Position numbers and translations under genes: made by a program. The notes below the pieces were generated by a model, which made no database searches, was not told the origin of the DNA, and was given only the letters and a program-made list of their open reading frames with translations. DNA of 64,000 bases from Haloactinopolyspora alba (lineage in GTDB: Bacteria > Actinomycetota > Actinomycetes > Jiangellales > Jiangellaceae), in assembly GCF_003014555.1 (NCBI RefSeq), contig NZ_PYGE01000022.1, positions 1 to 64,000 of the forward strand, written 5' to 3'. Below are positions 9,287 to 17,778 of this stretch, in pieces (within the stretch, counting starts at the first letter, position 1; every line of letters begins with the position of its first letter).

Positions 9287-9510
9287 CGCCCCTCCACCAC
9301 GCGCCGCCGGCGCTTCCTCGTCGACGCCCGTCTACGGCTACGTGTCGTTCGATCGTAGTGGCGGATGTGACGGATGGGAAAGGGGGACGGCCCGGTGAAT
9401 CGGCCGCGCGCGGCGATTGATCCGATCTTGTGACCTTCGCCCCGCTTCCGCGGCGGGCGCGGGCTCTCCTCCCCCGGCCGATCCTCATGGTCGTCAGGAC
9501 GGCGACGCCG

Positions 9511-10701
9511 TCAGTGGCCGGGGTCCAGGCCGTGCAGCGGAAACACCGCGTTCCGGGTCGCGAGCACGGCCTGGTCGAGCCATTCGGCCGGGTCGTAGCC
9601 GTCGTTCCAGTCCGTCGCCTCGGGCGCGGCGCCGTCGGTCATCCGCAGCTGCGCACCGCGCCCGTACACCGCCCCGACGTGGTCGCGCCACGACTGGGGG
9701 ATGTCCGTCTCCGGCGCGATCGGCGCCTCGGCGGCGATGGCCAGCAGGTGTGTCCACGCGCGCGGCACCACGTCGAGGACGGCGTATCCGCCGCCGCCGG
9801 TGGCCACCCACCGCCCGTCACACAGCTCGTGTGCCAGCTCGTGCAGGGCGACGTAGGACGCACGCTGGCCGTCGACCGTCAGCGCGAGGTGCGCCAGGGG
9901 ATCGTCCAGGTGCCCGTCGCAGCCGTGCTGTGTGACCAGGATCTGCGGTTTCCACGAGCGCAGCAGCGGCGGCACGACGGCGTGGAACGCGCGCAGCCAC
10001 CCCACGTCGTTGGTGCCCGGCGGCAGTGCCACGTTGACGGCGCTGCCCTCCGCCGACGGCGCCCCGGTCTCGTTCGGGGTGCCGGTTCCCGGGAACAGGG
10101 TGCGCGGCGACTCGTGCAGGCTGACCGTCAGCACCCGCGGGTCGTCGTAGAAGGCGGCCTGCACGCCGTCGCCGTGGTGCACGTCGACGTCCACGTAGGC
10201 CACCCGTTCGGCTCCGGCGTCGAGCAGCGCGCGGATGCCGACGGCGACGTCGTTGTAGACGCAGAAGCCGGCCGCGTGATCGGCCATCGCATGGTGCAGG
10301 CCGCCGGCCACGTTCACGCCGTGCAGCGCCCGGCCGTCCCAGACCGCTCGGGCCGCCTCGACGGTGCCGCCGACGATACCGGCGCTCGCCTCGTGCATCC
10401 CGGTGAAGCACGGGTCGTCGTCGGTGCCGAGCCCGTGCTCGAGGTCGACGGTGGCCGGGTCGGCTCCCGCCGCACGGACCGCCGCGACGTATTCGGCGGT
10501 GTGCACGCTGGTCAGGGCCGCGTCGTCGGCCATCTTCGGCGCGACGACCCGCACGTCCGGGCGGTCCAGGACGCCCATGGCCCGGGCCAGCCGGATGGTC
10601 AGGTCGAGCCGCACCGGGCTCATCGGATGTCCGCGGCCGAAATCGTAGCCGGTCAGCGCATCGTCCCAGGCGATGTGCGCGGCGCAGCGAGGCTCGTTCA
10701 T
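9511..10701 (-). CDS. acuC: AcuC-type acetoin utilisation protein (class I HDAC-like deacetylase)
   Basis: A 396-residue zinc deacetylase of the histone-deacetylase fold. Hallmarks are GGLHHAMADHAAGFCVYND (the catalytic HH region) and DVDVHHGDGV (zinc-binding Asp and His), with a third zinc Asp expected in the HGCDGHLDDPLAH segment. Bacterial AcuC removes acetyl groups from protein lysines such as that of acetyl-CoA synthetase. The ATG at 10701 starts four bases after the proC stop, so it is the last gene of a PRODH-proC-acuC operon. The long extension upstream in this frame is antisense and rejected. Confidence 0.88.
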   Translation of the reverse strand: MNEPRCAAHIAWDDALTGYDFGRGHPMSPVRLDLTIRLARAMGVLDRPDVRVVAPKMADDAALTSVHTAEYVAAVRAAGADPATVDLEHGLGTDDDPCFTGMHEASAGIVGGTVEAARAVWDGRALHGVNVAGGLHHAMADHAAGFCVYNDVAVGIRALLDAGAERVAYVDVDVHHGDGVQAAFYDDPRVLTVSLHESPRTLFPGTGTPNETGAPSAEGSAVNVALPPGTNDVGWLRAFHAVVPPLLRSWKPQILVTQHGCDGHLDDPLAHLALTVDGQRASYVALHELAHELCDGRWVATGGGGYAVLDVVPRAWTHLLAIAAEAPIAPETDIPQSWRDHVGAVYGRGAQLRMTDGAAPEATDWNDGYDPAEWLDQAVLATRNAVFPLHGLDPGH

Positions 10702-10705
10702 GCCG

Positions 10706-11512
10706 TCACACCGGCTCGCCGGACGACAACGAGCGCGACCGGTCCCGCGCGGCCTCCATGGCCGCCAGGAAGTCCGCCCGGACCTTGCCGTCCTCGAGCA
10801 GGCGCAGCGCGGCGGCGGTGGTTCCGCCCGGAGAGGTGACCCGCTCGCGCAGCACCGTCGGGTGCTCGCCGGTGTCCGACAGCAGCTTGGCCGAGCCGAC
10901 CAGGGTCTGCACGACGAACTCGGTGGCGGTGGCGCGCGGCAGGCCCATGTGCACACCGGCCTCGATCATCGCTTCGACCACGTAGAACACGTACGCCGGC
11001 CCGGACCCGGAGATGGCGGTGACCGCGTCCAACTGCTTCTCGGGGACGCGCGCCACCTTCCCGGTCGAGCGCAGCAGCCCCTCGGCCTCACTCAGATGCG
11101 CCTCGTCACAGTGCGAGCCCGCCGAGATGGCGGACATGCCCTCGTCGACCAGCGCGGGCGTGTTCGGCATCACCCGGACGACGGCGACCCCGGACGGTAG
11201 CCGGGACTCGATGAACGTCGTGGTGATGCCGGCCGCCAGCGACACCACGAGCTGCCCGGGCCGGGCGGAGTCGCTGATCTCGTCCAGCAGCGCACCCATG
11301 TCCTGCGGCTTCACCACCACCAGGACGGTGTCGGCGCGCTTGACGGCCGCCGGGTTGTCGACGACCTCGACGCCGTACCGCTCGGTCAGTTCGGCCGCAC
11401 GCTCGGGACGCCGGTCGGTCACCAGCAGTTCGGAGACCCGGCGGCCCGCGTGCACCAGGCCGGAGAGCAGGGCTTCGCCCATGACGCCCGCGCCGAGAAT
11501 CGCCACTGTCAT
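10706..11512 (-). CDS. proC: Pyrroline-5-carboxylate reductase
   Basis: This makes L-proline from pyrroline-5-carboxylate with NAD(P)H. The 268-residue protein starts TVAILGAGVMGEALLSGL (Rossmann GxGxMG) and carries the family signature AISGSGPAYVFYVVEAM and SPGGTTAAALRLLE near the C-terminus. The ATG at 11512 lies inside the stop of the upstream proline dehydrogenase gene (ATGA, 11509-11512), so translation is coupled. The biosynthetic and degradative enzymes for proline are therefore made from the same message and share pyrroline-5-carboxylate as product or substrate. Confidence 0.93.
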   Translation of the reverse strand: MTVAILGAGVMGEALLSGLVHAGRRVSELLVTDRRPERAAELTERYGVEVVDNPAAVKRADTVLVVVKPQDMGALLDEISDSARPGQLVVSLAAGITTTFIESRLPSGVAVVRVMPNTPALVDEGMSAISAGSHCDEAHLSEAEGLLRSTGKVARVPEKQLDAVTAISGSGPAYVFYVVEAMIEAGVHMGLPRATATEFVVQTLVGSAKLLSDTGEHPTVLRERVTSPGGTTAAALRLLEDGKVRADFLAAMEAARDRSRSLSSGEPV

Positions 11513-12450
11513 TTCTTGCTCGCCACCGATCGTAGGAAGAGGGCCATGTTGGCCGGCCGCTCGGCCAGCCGCCGCACCAGATACCCGTACCATTCCGCGC
11601 CGTAGGGCACGTACACCCGCACCCGCTCGCCCGCACGGACCAACCGTCGCTGCTCGCGTGGCCGTACACCGTAGAGCATCTGGTATTCGTAACTGCCCTG
11701 TTCACGACGGTGCCGCGCGGCCAGCGACCCGGCGATCTCGACGATGCGCGGGTCGTGCGTGGCGATCATCGGGTAGCCGCGGCCGCCGAAGAGCACCTTC
11801 ATGCACCGCACGTAGGAGCGGTCGACGTCGGCGCGCTCGGTGAACGCGACGCTCGGCGGCTCGTCGTAGGCACCCTTGCACAGCCGCACCCGCGAGCCCT
11901 CGTAGGCCAGGTCGCGGCAGTCGGCCTCGGTGCGCTTCAGATAGGCCTGGAGCACCGCGCCCACGCTCGGGAAGTCCGCGCGCAGCTCGCGCACCGTGGC
12001 GAGCGTCGCGTCGGTGGTGGTGTGGTCCTCCATGTCGACGGTCACGGTCGTGCCGACGCCGTCCGCCGCGGCGCAGATCCGCCGCGCGTTGTCCAGTGCG
12101 ACGGCCGTGCCCTCGCCCGACAGCGCCTGCCCCACCGCCGAGAGCTTCACCGACACCTCGACCTCCGGCCCGAACCCGGCTTCGCCCATGGCTCGCAGCA
12201 GGGAGACGTACGCGCGGGTGACCGCGTCGGCCTGGTTCCGGTCCGCCGCGTCCTCACCGAGGTGGTCGATGGTGACCGTCAGCCCGTCGTCGACGAGTTC
12301 ACCCGCCGCGCGGACGACGTCGCTCTCGTCCGTCCCGGGCACGAACCTCGCGACGAGGTTGCGCGTCACCGGTACGGTCTCGACCGTGCGTCGCAGGCGC
12401 CCGCTCCGCGACGCTCCGAGCAACATCGAACGCATCATCGACCCGGCCAA
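11509..12450 (-). CDS. Proline dehydrogenase (monofunctional PRODH)
   Basis: A 313-residue FAD enzyme that oxidises proline to pyrroline-5-carboxylate; it is the separate PRODH barrel, not the bifunctional PutA. Recognisable parts are VSVKLSAVGQAL, VDMEDHTTTDATL, the lysine/arginine-rich AYLKRTEADC, RLCKGAYDEP and the C-terminal YVPYGAEWYGYLVRRLAERP that closes on the substrate carboxylate. The TTG start at 12450 has GGAAGGG eight bases upstream; ATGs at 12438 and 12435 lack such a site. The stop overlaps proC. No P5C dehydrogenase lies in the window. Confidence 0.9.
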   Translation of the reverse strand: MAGSMMRSMLLGASRSGRLRRTVETVPVTRNLVARFVPGTDESDVVRAAGELVDDGLTVTIDHLGEDAADRNQADAVTRAYVSLLRAMGEAGFGPEVEVSVKLSAVGQALSGEGTAVALDNARRICAAADGVGTTVTVDMEDHTTTDATLATVRELRADFPSVGAVLQAYLKRTEADCRDLAYEGSRVRLCKGAYDEPPSVAFTERADVDRSYVRCMKVLFGGRGYPMIATHDPRIVEIAGSLAARHRREQGSYEYQMLYGVRPREQRRLVRAGERVRVYVPYGAEWYGYLVRRLAERPANMALFLRSVASKK

Positions 12451-12579
12451 GGCGGTCGCCCTTCCGTATCCGGCAGTACGTTTCCGTCAGGGTACGGCAC
12501 GCTACGGCGCAGGTGCGGTCGCGCCGCGGGACTGCCGCCCGTCCGGGGACGCTCCACCGGTTCCGCGCCCGCCGCGGGT

Positions 12580-13308
12580 TCAGGGCGTCCGGCGTCGCAA
12601 CGTCGCCGCGCCGAGGGCGAGCAACGCGACCGAGAACCCGACGACGACGAGGACGTCGCCGGCGACCGCCGGGTCCGTCGCCGCCTGGACGTCGCGCATC
12701 GCATCGACCGCGTAGGACAGCGGCAGGACGTCCGAGACGGCGCCGAGCACGTCCGGCAGTTCGTCGCGAGGTACCAGCAGCCCGCACAGCAGGAACTGGG
12801 GAAGGATCAACGCGGGCATGAACTGCACGACCTGGAACTCGGTGGACGCGAAGGCGCTGACGAACAGCCCGAGGGCCACCCCGAGCAGCGCGTCGAACAC
12901 GGCGACGACGACGAGGATCCACGCCGGGCCGGCGGTCTGCATGTCGAGCAGCCCGACCGCGACAGCGGCGGTGGCACCCGCCTGGACGAGCGCCACCGAG
13001 CCGAAGGCGACGGCGTAACCGAGCAGGAAGTCCAGCTTGCCCGTCGGCATCGCCAGCAGCCGCTCCAGCGTTCCGGACGTCCGTTCGCGCAGCGTCGCGA
13101 TCGACGTCACCAGGAACATGACCAGGAACGGGAAGATCGCCAGCAGCGCCGGCCCGACCACGTCGAACAGCCGCCCGCCGTCGTAGACCCACCACAGCAG
13201 GCTGATCAGCAGGCTCGGGACGGCGAGCATCATCACGATCGTGCGCGGGTCGTGCCGCAGCTGTGCCAGGACACGGGCGGCGGTCGCCAGGGTGATGCGC
13301 AGACTCAT
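12580..13308 (-). CDS. ABC-2 type transporter permease
   Basis: A 242-residue membrane protein with about six hydrophobic segments (for example MMLAVPSLLISLLWWVYDG, FPFLVMFLVTSIATL, WILVVVAVFDALLGVALGL), and the ABC-2 landmark TSGTLERLLAMP after the second segment. It pairs with the ATPase encoded immediately upstream; its ATG at 13308 overlaps the ATPase stop (ATGA). Together they form a drug- or lipid-type exporter of the DrrAB style. Substrate unknown. The larger frame running further upstream is antisense to the ATPase and rejected. Confidence 0.85.
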   Translation of the reverse strand: MSLRITLATAARVLAQLRHDPRTIVMMLAVPSLLISLLWWVYDGGRLFDVVGPALLAIFPFLVMFLVTSIATLRERTSGTLERLLAMPTGKLDFLLGYAVAFGSVALVQAGATAAVAVGLLDMQTAGPAWILVVVAVFDALLGVALGLFVSAFASTEFQVVQFMPALILPQFLLCGLLVPRDELPDVLGAVSDVLPLSYAVDAMRDVQAATDPAVAGDVLVVVGFSVALLALGAATLRRRTP

Positions 13309-14081
13309 GGGGTCCTCATTCCGTTGTCCGCCTGCTCGATGAGCTTCAGGAAGGCCTGCTCGGCATCGCCTGTTCCGGTCCGTTCGAGCAGGTTGGGAAG
13401 GGTGTCGTCGGCGAGGAGCGACCCCTCGCGGAGCAGGACGAGCCGTTCGCAGCGCTCGGCCTCGTCCATGACGTGGCTGGACACCAGCAGCGTCGCGCCG
13501 GCCTCGACGATGCGGTGGAACAGCCCCCACAGCTCGACGCGCAGGACCGGGTCGAGCCCGACCGTGGGCTCGTCCAGAACGATCAGCTCCGGCGTGCCGA
13601 GCAGGGCTGTCGCGAGCGACACACGGGAGCGCTGCCCGCCTGACAGCCGCGACACCAGATGGTCGGCGTGCGAGCCGAGCTGGACCTGGTCGATGACCCG
13701 GTCGACGTCGCTGCGGGGCGCGCCGAGCACCCTGGCGAAGTACCGGAGGTTCTGCCGGATCGTCAGGTCGCCGTACACGGCCGGTTCCTGCGTCACGTAT
13801 CCGACGCGGTCGCGCAGCACCTTCGCCCCGGCCGGCCGGCCGAGCACGTCCACGGCGCCGCCAGCCACACGCTGCACTCCGACGATCGCGCGCATCAGCG
13901 TGGACTTGCCGGATCCGGAGGGTCCGAGCAGCCCGGTCAGCGTGCCCTGCCGGACGTCGAGGTCGAAGTCGTCGAGCACCGTCCGTGCGCCGCGGACCAC
14001 CCGCAGGCCGCGGGCCCGGACGGCCGCGTCGGCCGCACGGGACGTGTCCCCCGGCGACCGGCCTGCCGATAAATTCATCAT
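13305..14081 (-). CDS. ABC transporter ATP-binding protein (export type)
   Basis: A 258-residue ATPase: Walker A GPSGSGKST, Q-loop VTQEPAVYGD, signature RLSGGQRSRV, Walker B LIVLDEPTVGLDP and switch His in VSSHVMDEAE. It powers the ABC-2 permease encoded downstream. The only in-frame starts are two adjacent ATGs (14081 and 14078). No Shine-Dalgarno sequence lies in front and the first ATG sits inside a palindromic operator (14073-14090), which suggests a leaderless message whose transcription start is covered by the repressor. A TetR gene lies upstream in the same direction. Confidence 0.88.
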   Translation of the reverse strand: MMNLSAGRSPGDTSRAADAAVRARGLRVVRGARTVLDDFDLDVRQGTLTGLLGPSGSGKSTLMRAIVGVQRVAGGAVDVLGRPAGAKVLRDRVGYVTQEPAVYGDLTIRQNLRYFARVLGAPRSDVDRVIDQVQLGSHADHLVSRLSGGQRSRVSLATALLGTPELIVLDEPTVGLDPVLRVELWGLFHRIVEAGATLLVSSHVMDEAERCERLVLLREGSLLADDTLPNLLERTGTGDAEQAFLKLIEQADNGMRTP

Positions 14082-14090
14082 ACGATGAAT
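14073..14090. promoter_or_regulatory. TetR operator at the ABC exporter start
   Basis: ATTCATC-atac-GATGAAT, a perfect 7-base inverted repeat that includes the first start codon of the ATPase gene. The same TCAT..ATGA half-sites occur in the palindrome before the TetR gene, so both are likely bound by that TetR protein. Confidence 0.7.
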
Positions 14091-14179
14091 ATTGCGCGCG
14101 TAACCCGGCCCGGGTCAACACCGTTCGGGCTGATCATCAGGGATCAGTTACCGCCACAGCGGCAGTGCAGCGCTGATGA

Positions 14180-14785
14180 TCACTGCTCCGCGATCGCGGA
14201 ATCGACGTAGGCCTGAAGCACCGGCGCCACCAGCGCGATGACGTCCTCGTCCGACGTCGACGCGATCGGCTCGAGCTGCAGCACGTAGCGGGTGATGACC
14301 AGGCCGAACAGGTGCGAGACCATCGCCTCGACACGCAGCCGCGCATCCGGCAGGCCGTCGAAAGCCGCCAGCACCCGACCGAGGATCATCCGGGTGGCGA
14401 ACTCGCGGAGCATCGTGGCCGCCGCCTCGTTGGACATCGCCGACCGCAGCAACGTCAGCAACGGAGCCCGCTTGTCCGGGTCGCCCCACACCGAGAGGAA
14501 CGTCCGCGCCGCGCGTTCACCAAGACCGGAGAGGCCGCCGTCGGCGATCCGCGCCGCGATCGCCTCCGGGTCGAACGGGATCTCCAGAGCCGCCAGGAAC
14601 AGCTTCTCCTTGGTGCCGAAGTAATGGTGCACCAACGCCGCGTCCACGCCGGCACGCGCGGCGATGCCACGCACGGACGCGCGGTCGTACCCCTTCTCAC
14701 CGAACTCGACCCGGGCGGCGGCGAGGATCTCGCCCTTCGTGTCCGGCGCGCCTCGCCGGCGACCGGCGCGAGACCCGCTCACCAT
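14180..14785 (-). CDS. TetR-family transcriptional regulator
   Basis: A 201-residue TetR repressor: HTH in ILAAARVEFGEKGYDRASV, then IAARAGVDAALVHHYFGTKE and LFLAAL, followed by a C-terminal ligand domain of the TetR_C type. It is followed by the ABC exporter genes, and near-identical palindromes lie before both units, so it very probably represses itself and the exporter until a toxic compound binds. I used the ATG at 14785, which leaves the palindrome at 14815-14832 upstream as an operator. A longer start at 14842 would put that palindrome inside the gene. The ribosome binding site is weak for either. Confidence 0.85.
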   Translation of the reverse strand: MVSGSRAGRRRGAPDTKGEILAAARVEFGEKGYDRASVRGIAARAGVDAALVHHYFGTKEKLFLAALEIPFDPEAIAARIADGGLSGLGERAARTFLSVWGDPDKRAPLLTLLRSAMSNEAAATMLREFATRMILGRVLAAFDGLPDARLRVEAMVSHLFGLVITRYVLQLEPIASTSDEDVIALVAPVLQAYVDSAIAEQ

Positions 14786-14814
14786 GTGCCGGCGGACAGA
14801 GGCCGTGGACCAGA

Positions 14815-14832
14815 ACTCATCACGTGATGAAT
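14815..14832. promoter_or_regulatory. TetR operator upstream of the regulator gene
   Basis: The core TCATCACGTGATGA is a perfect 14-base palindrome, extendable to 18 bases with one mismatch. It matches the half-sites of the operator at 14073-14090 and lies 30 bases before the TetR start codon. Confidence 0.7.
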
Positions 14833-15230
14833 CTGCCGCCACCCGCTCGTATCGTCAAGGCGCCCGGCCGCCTCGCCGGAGCACGCGGGACGCACGAAGA
14901 GCACCTCCGGTCATTCGCCTTCAATTGGCCGCATGGTACCCGACTCGGGATCTCCGCCCGCACAGACCGGATCACGCACTATTCCGACATCCGGCGGTAT
15001 TCGGCCGGCAAAATTCGGGACATCGGCCGCATCGAGGCATCGTTCGCATTCACGCGCGGGTCGAAATGTCGCCGATCCACACCGGGCCGTTCGCGGCTCG
15101 CCTCGACCATTGAGGTGACTCATCGACAAGGTGCTTGACATGGGTCATCTGAGAACGGAGGCTTCTACCCGATGCGCATCATCAGCACGACCATCGTCAA
15201 TCAACATTTCATCATCCAAGGAGAAATGTA
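14833..15230. other. Intergenic region with possible promoter of the short repeat protein
   Basis: About 400 bases without a supported gene, lower in GC than the surroundings. A TTGACA at 15135-15140 is followed by CATCTG and GGAGGCTTCT. The same three blocks (TTGACA, CATCTG, GGAAGGTTCT) lie upstream of the related gene ending at 21363, so this is probably the shared promoter region. A long leader of about 60 bases then leads to AAGGAG and the GTG at 15231. Confidence 0.5.
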
Positions 15231-15713
15231 GTGAACAAGGTACTGCGCGGCGCACTGGTCGCAGGCGCCTCGCTTGCAGCCTGTGTCGGGTTCACGTCCA
15301 CGGCTTCGGCCACCGAGGCCGACTCGGCCGGTGTCCCCGAGGTCACGGAGATGACCGAAGCGGGCGACATCAACATCCTGAACGACGCCTGCGTCCTGCC
15401 CTGGTTCTGGCAGGGCCCGTTCAACGTCCTGGTCGAGAACCAGGACGGCTCCTACACCGCCTGCAACGGCATGGACAGCGACGAGGCGGCAGCGGCCGAG
15501 GGCATCAACTTCGGCAACGACGTCTGCGCACTTCCGTGGTTCTGGCAGGGCCCGTTCAACGTCTTCGTCGGCAACCAGAACGGCGAGTACGTGGCGTGCA
15601 ACGGCGGCGGCGCCGAGGTGCCGGCCGAGCTCGAGGGCGAGATCAAGACGCTGCTCCCGGAGGGCACCCCGCTCACCGAGCTGCTCCCCGAGGGCACGCA
15701 GCTGCTGCCGTAA
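15231..15713 (+). CDS. Secreted protein with two Cys-paired PWFWQGP repeats
   Basis: A 160-residue exported protein of no family I recognise. The signal peptide (NKVLRGALVAGASLAACVGF, cleavage after ASA about residue 27) is followed by two repeats, each of the form N-D-(A/V)-C-x-LPWFWQGPFNV, then NQxGxYxACNG. The cysteine pairs are C54/C78 and C99/C123, both exactly 24 residues apart, which suggests one disulfide per repeat. A Glu/Pro/Leu-rich tail ends the protein. The larger paralogue ending at 19654 has six such repeats and a sortase signal. The GTG start is preceded by AAGGAG; a useless ATG-TAG pair (15226-15231) overlaps the start. A role at the cell surface, such as a coat, is inferred from architecture only. 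Confidence 0.85.
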   Translation: MNKVLRGALVAGASLAACVGFTSTASATEADSAGVPEVTEMTEAGDINILNDACVLPWFWQGPFNVLVENQDGSYTACNGMDSDEAAAAEGINFGNDVCALPWFWQGPFNVFVGNQNGEYVACNGGGAEVPAELEGEIKTLLPEGTPLTELLPEGTQLLP

Positions 15714-15851
15714 GGCAGCTGACATCGCGGGTCTCCGTCGTCGATGACGCCGCCGGAGATTCGTGGGTCGACGACGCGCGCGGGAGGCCGCCCAACGGTC
15801 CGGTCACGGCCGTGGCCGACGGGCGCCTCTCCCGCGTCGTCCGTGTGACTC

Positions 15852-15882
15852 ACGCGCCGGTCGCCGTACGGCACCGGCGCGT
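15852..15882. terminator. Hairpin between convergent genes
   Basis: Arms ACGCGCCGGT and ACCGGCGCGT are perfectly complementary over ten bases with an 11-base, itself palindromic, loop. There is no T-tract. It lies between the + strand repeat protein gene and the - strand isomerase gene and could stop transcription from both sides. Confidence 0.5.
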
Positions 15883-15970
15883 CGTTCGTGGCCGGGCCGG
15901 TTGCCCGGACGCGGGCCACCCCTTCTCGTCCGGCCCGTTCCCGCGCCCCGCTCACCCAGCCGCCCGGTGC

Positions 15971-16831
15971 TCATCCGGCCGGGTCGCGCGCCACCACCTC
16001 GGCCGTCCCGTCGGCCCCCACGGCGAAGGCGGTGCTGACCGAGGCGGCCAGGTTGAGCCGGGTGAACGCCAGCGCTTCGGCCAGGTCGGCCTCGCGCTCG
16101 GCGGTCGTCCGCGCGCGCCGTGTGGTCACCTCCAGGATGACCGCCCCGGACCATCCGGTGCGAGCGAGCCGCTCCAGCACCGCGGAGCACGGCTGCGTGC
16201 CCCGTCCCGGAATCAGGTGCTCGTCGCGTGCCGATCCGGTGCCGTCCGTCATGTGCAGGTGCGTCAGCCGGTCACCCAGCGCCTCGGCCATCGCCAGCGA
16301 GTCCATGCCGGCCACGGCCGCGTGCGACACGTCCAGCGTGATGTTGCGGTAGCCCTCGTCCGTGGGGTCCCAGTCCGGCGCGTACGCCGCGACCTCACGT
16401 CCGGCCGCCCGCCACGGGTACATGTTCTCGACCGCGATCGCGATCCCGGACTCCGCCTCCAGCTCCGCGACCCGGTCGACGAACGTACGCGCGTACTCGC
16501 GCTGCCACCGGAACGGCGGGTGGACGACGACCGTCGGTGCGCCCAGCCTGGCCGCGGCCTCCAACGACCGGCTCAGCCGGGTCATCGGGTCGGGCGACCA
16601 CACCCGCTGCGTGATCAGCAGGCACGGAGCGTGCACCGACAGCACCGGCATGCCGTACTGCCGGGACAGGTGCTCGATCTCGTCGATGTTCTGACTGACG
16701 GGATCGGTCCACACCATCAGCTCGACGCCGTCGTAACCCAGCATCGCCGCCATCTCGAACGCGGTCGCCACGCCTTGCGGGTACACCGACGCCGTGGAGA
16801 GACCCACGGGCGCCTCCGGCACGCGCAGCAC
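15971..16831 (-). CDS. Sugar phosphate isomerase/epimerase-like TIM-barrel protein
   Basis: A 286-residue xylose-isomerase-like barrel. Metal-site strands are visible: [48 protein letters not shown] and [10 protein letters not shown], giving the usual Glu/Asp/His/Glu set. The substrate is unknown. In Streptomyces-type genomes a close relative sits near the Ppx/GppA phosphatase gene, as it does here. I chose the GTG at 16831, which has GAGGG eight bases upstream and agrees with the usual N-terminus of relatives; open sequence extends to 16948 but would overlap the upstream carboxypeptidase gene. Confidence 0.8.
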   Translation of the reverse strand: MLRVPEAPVGLSTASVYPQGVATAFEMAAMLGYDGVELMVWTDPVSQNIDEIEHLSRQYGMPVLSVHAPCLLITQRVWSPDPMTRLSRSLEAAARLGAPTVVVHPPFRWQREYARTFVDRVAELEAESGIAIAVENMYPWRAAGREVAAYAPDWDPTDEGYRNITLDVSHAAVAGMDSLAMAEALGDRLTHLHMTDGTGSARDEHLIPGRGTQPCSAVLERLARTGWSGAVILEVTTRRARTTAEREADLAEALAFTRLNLAASVSTAFAVGADGTAEVVARDPAG

Positions 16832-16911
16832 CCCTCCAGCCCTCTGACGCAGCTCCGACACGCCTTCAAGCGTAAGCGGAGGCGGCGGGCGCGCCTGCTG
16901 TTCCGTCGATG

Positions 16912-17736
16912 CTAGCGCAGCAGATCCGGGTCGTACTCCCAGTGCCACGGCTCCGGCCGGACACCGTCACTACGAGCCCAGCGGGGGTTGTGCCAGCCGT
17001 ACTCGGTGCCGTGGGTGATGAGCCACTCGTGCAGCGCACCGGTGAAGAGCTCGGCGCCGCATCCGATGTCCACGGCCGTCCCCCACCCGTGGTTGCTGGT
17101 GCCCGGCTCGGCGGCGAGGCCGGGTTTCTCCTCGCTCAACTCGACCTGCTGGTCGTAACTGCGGTACGAGTCGGTGACACATGCCACCAGCGACGCGCCG
17201 GTGGCGTCCGCGTAGGCCTCGTCCAGCGCGACGAAGGCCGCCGCGGCGTCCGGGCGCAGGGCGTGCCCGTTGCCGATCTCGCAGAGGCTGTCCGAGTCCA
17301 GCTCGCCGTTGGCCGTGTCGTCCTCGGGCGCGGTCGCGGTGCAGCCATCGACCGGTGGGAACGTTTTCGACGACGGGGTGGCACTCGGCGGACGTGTCGA
17401 AGGCGACGGTGTCGAGGGTGAAGGCGACCCGTCCGAGCGGGTCGGCGGTGACGAGAGCGGCGACCGGGACGGGTCGGACCGCGCCGGATCGTCCGCGGCC
17501 GCCGAGCGCATCGCTTCGACGTCGGCGGGCGGAGTCGACCACCCAGGGCCGACGGCTTCCAGCTCGGGGTCACCGTCCAGGTGCGTCTGCGAGACGGCCA
17601 TGCCGGCGACCCCGATGGTCACGAACGGCGCCGCCACGAGCAGCCACCGTGAACGTCGGCGATGCTGGCGACGCCGCGCACGTGCTACGCGCCGGGACGC
17701 GGCGTGGCGGGCGGCTGGCACGCGGCAGGCCTCCAT
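16912..17736 (-). CDS. D-alanyl-D-alanine carboxypeptidase, VanY/M15B type
   Basis: A 274-residue cell-wall peptidase that trims the terminal D-Ala of peptidoglycan stem peptides. A very basic N-terminus and one hydrophobic segment ([17 protein letters not shown]) anchor or export it; a Ser/Pro/Thr linker (about residues 85-125) spans the wall; the catalytic domain has [12 protein letters not shown] (zinc His and Asp) and PEPWHWEY (second zinc His with the catalytic Glu region). [10 protein letters not shown] is the family substrate strand. The ATG at 17736 begins MEACRV. Its stop lies past the upstream open extension of the isomerase frame, which supports the shorter isomerase start. Confidence 0.87.
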   Translation of the reverse strand: MEACRVPAARHAASRRVARARRRQHRRRSRWLLVAAPFVTIGVAGMAVSQTHLDGDPELEAVGPGWSTPPADVEAMRSAAADDPARSDPSRSPLSSPPTRSDGSPSPSTPSPSTRPPSATPSSKTFPPVDGCTATAPEDDTANGELDSDSLCEIGNGHALRPDAAAAFVALDEAYADATGASLVACVTDSYRSYDQQVELSEEKPGLAAEPGTSNHGWGTAVDIGCGAELFTGALHEWLITHGTEYGWHNPRWARSDGVRPEPWHWEYDPDLLR

Positions 17737-17778
17737 GGTCGGGTCACGAGTCGATCACAGCATGTCGACTGTAACCCG

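Noticed and set aside
16832-16948. Longer N-terminus for the sugar isomerase-like gene
   Set aside because: It would overlap the upstream carboxypeptidase gene, has no good ribosome binding site and is not conserved in the family as I know it.
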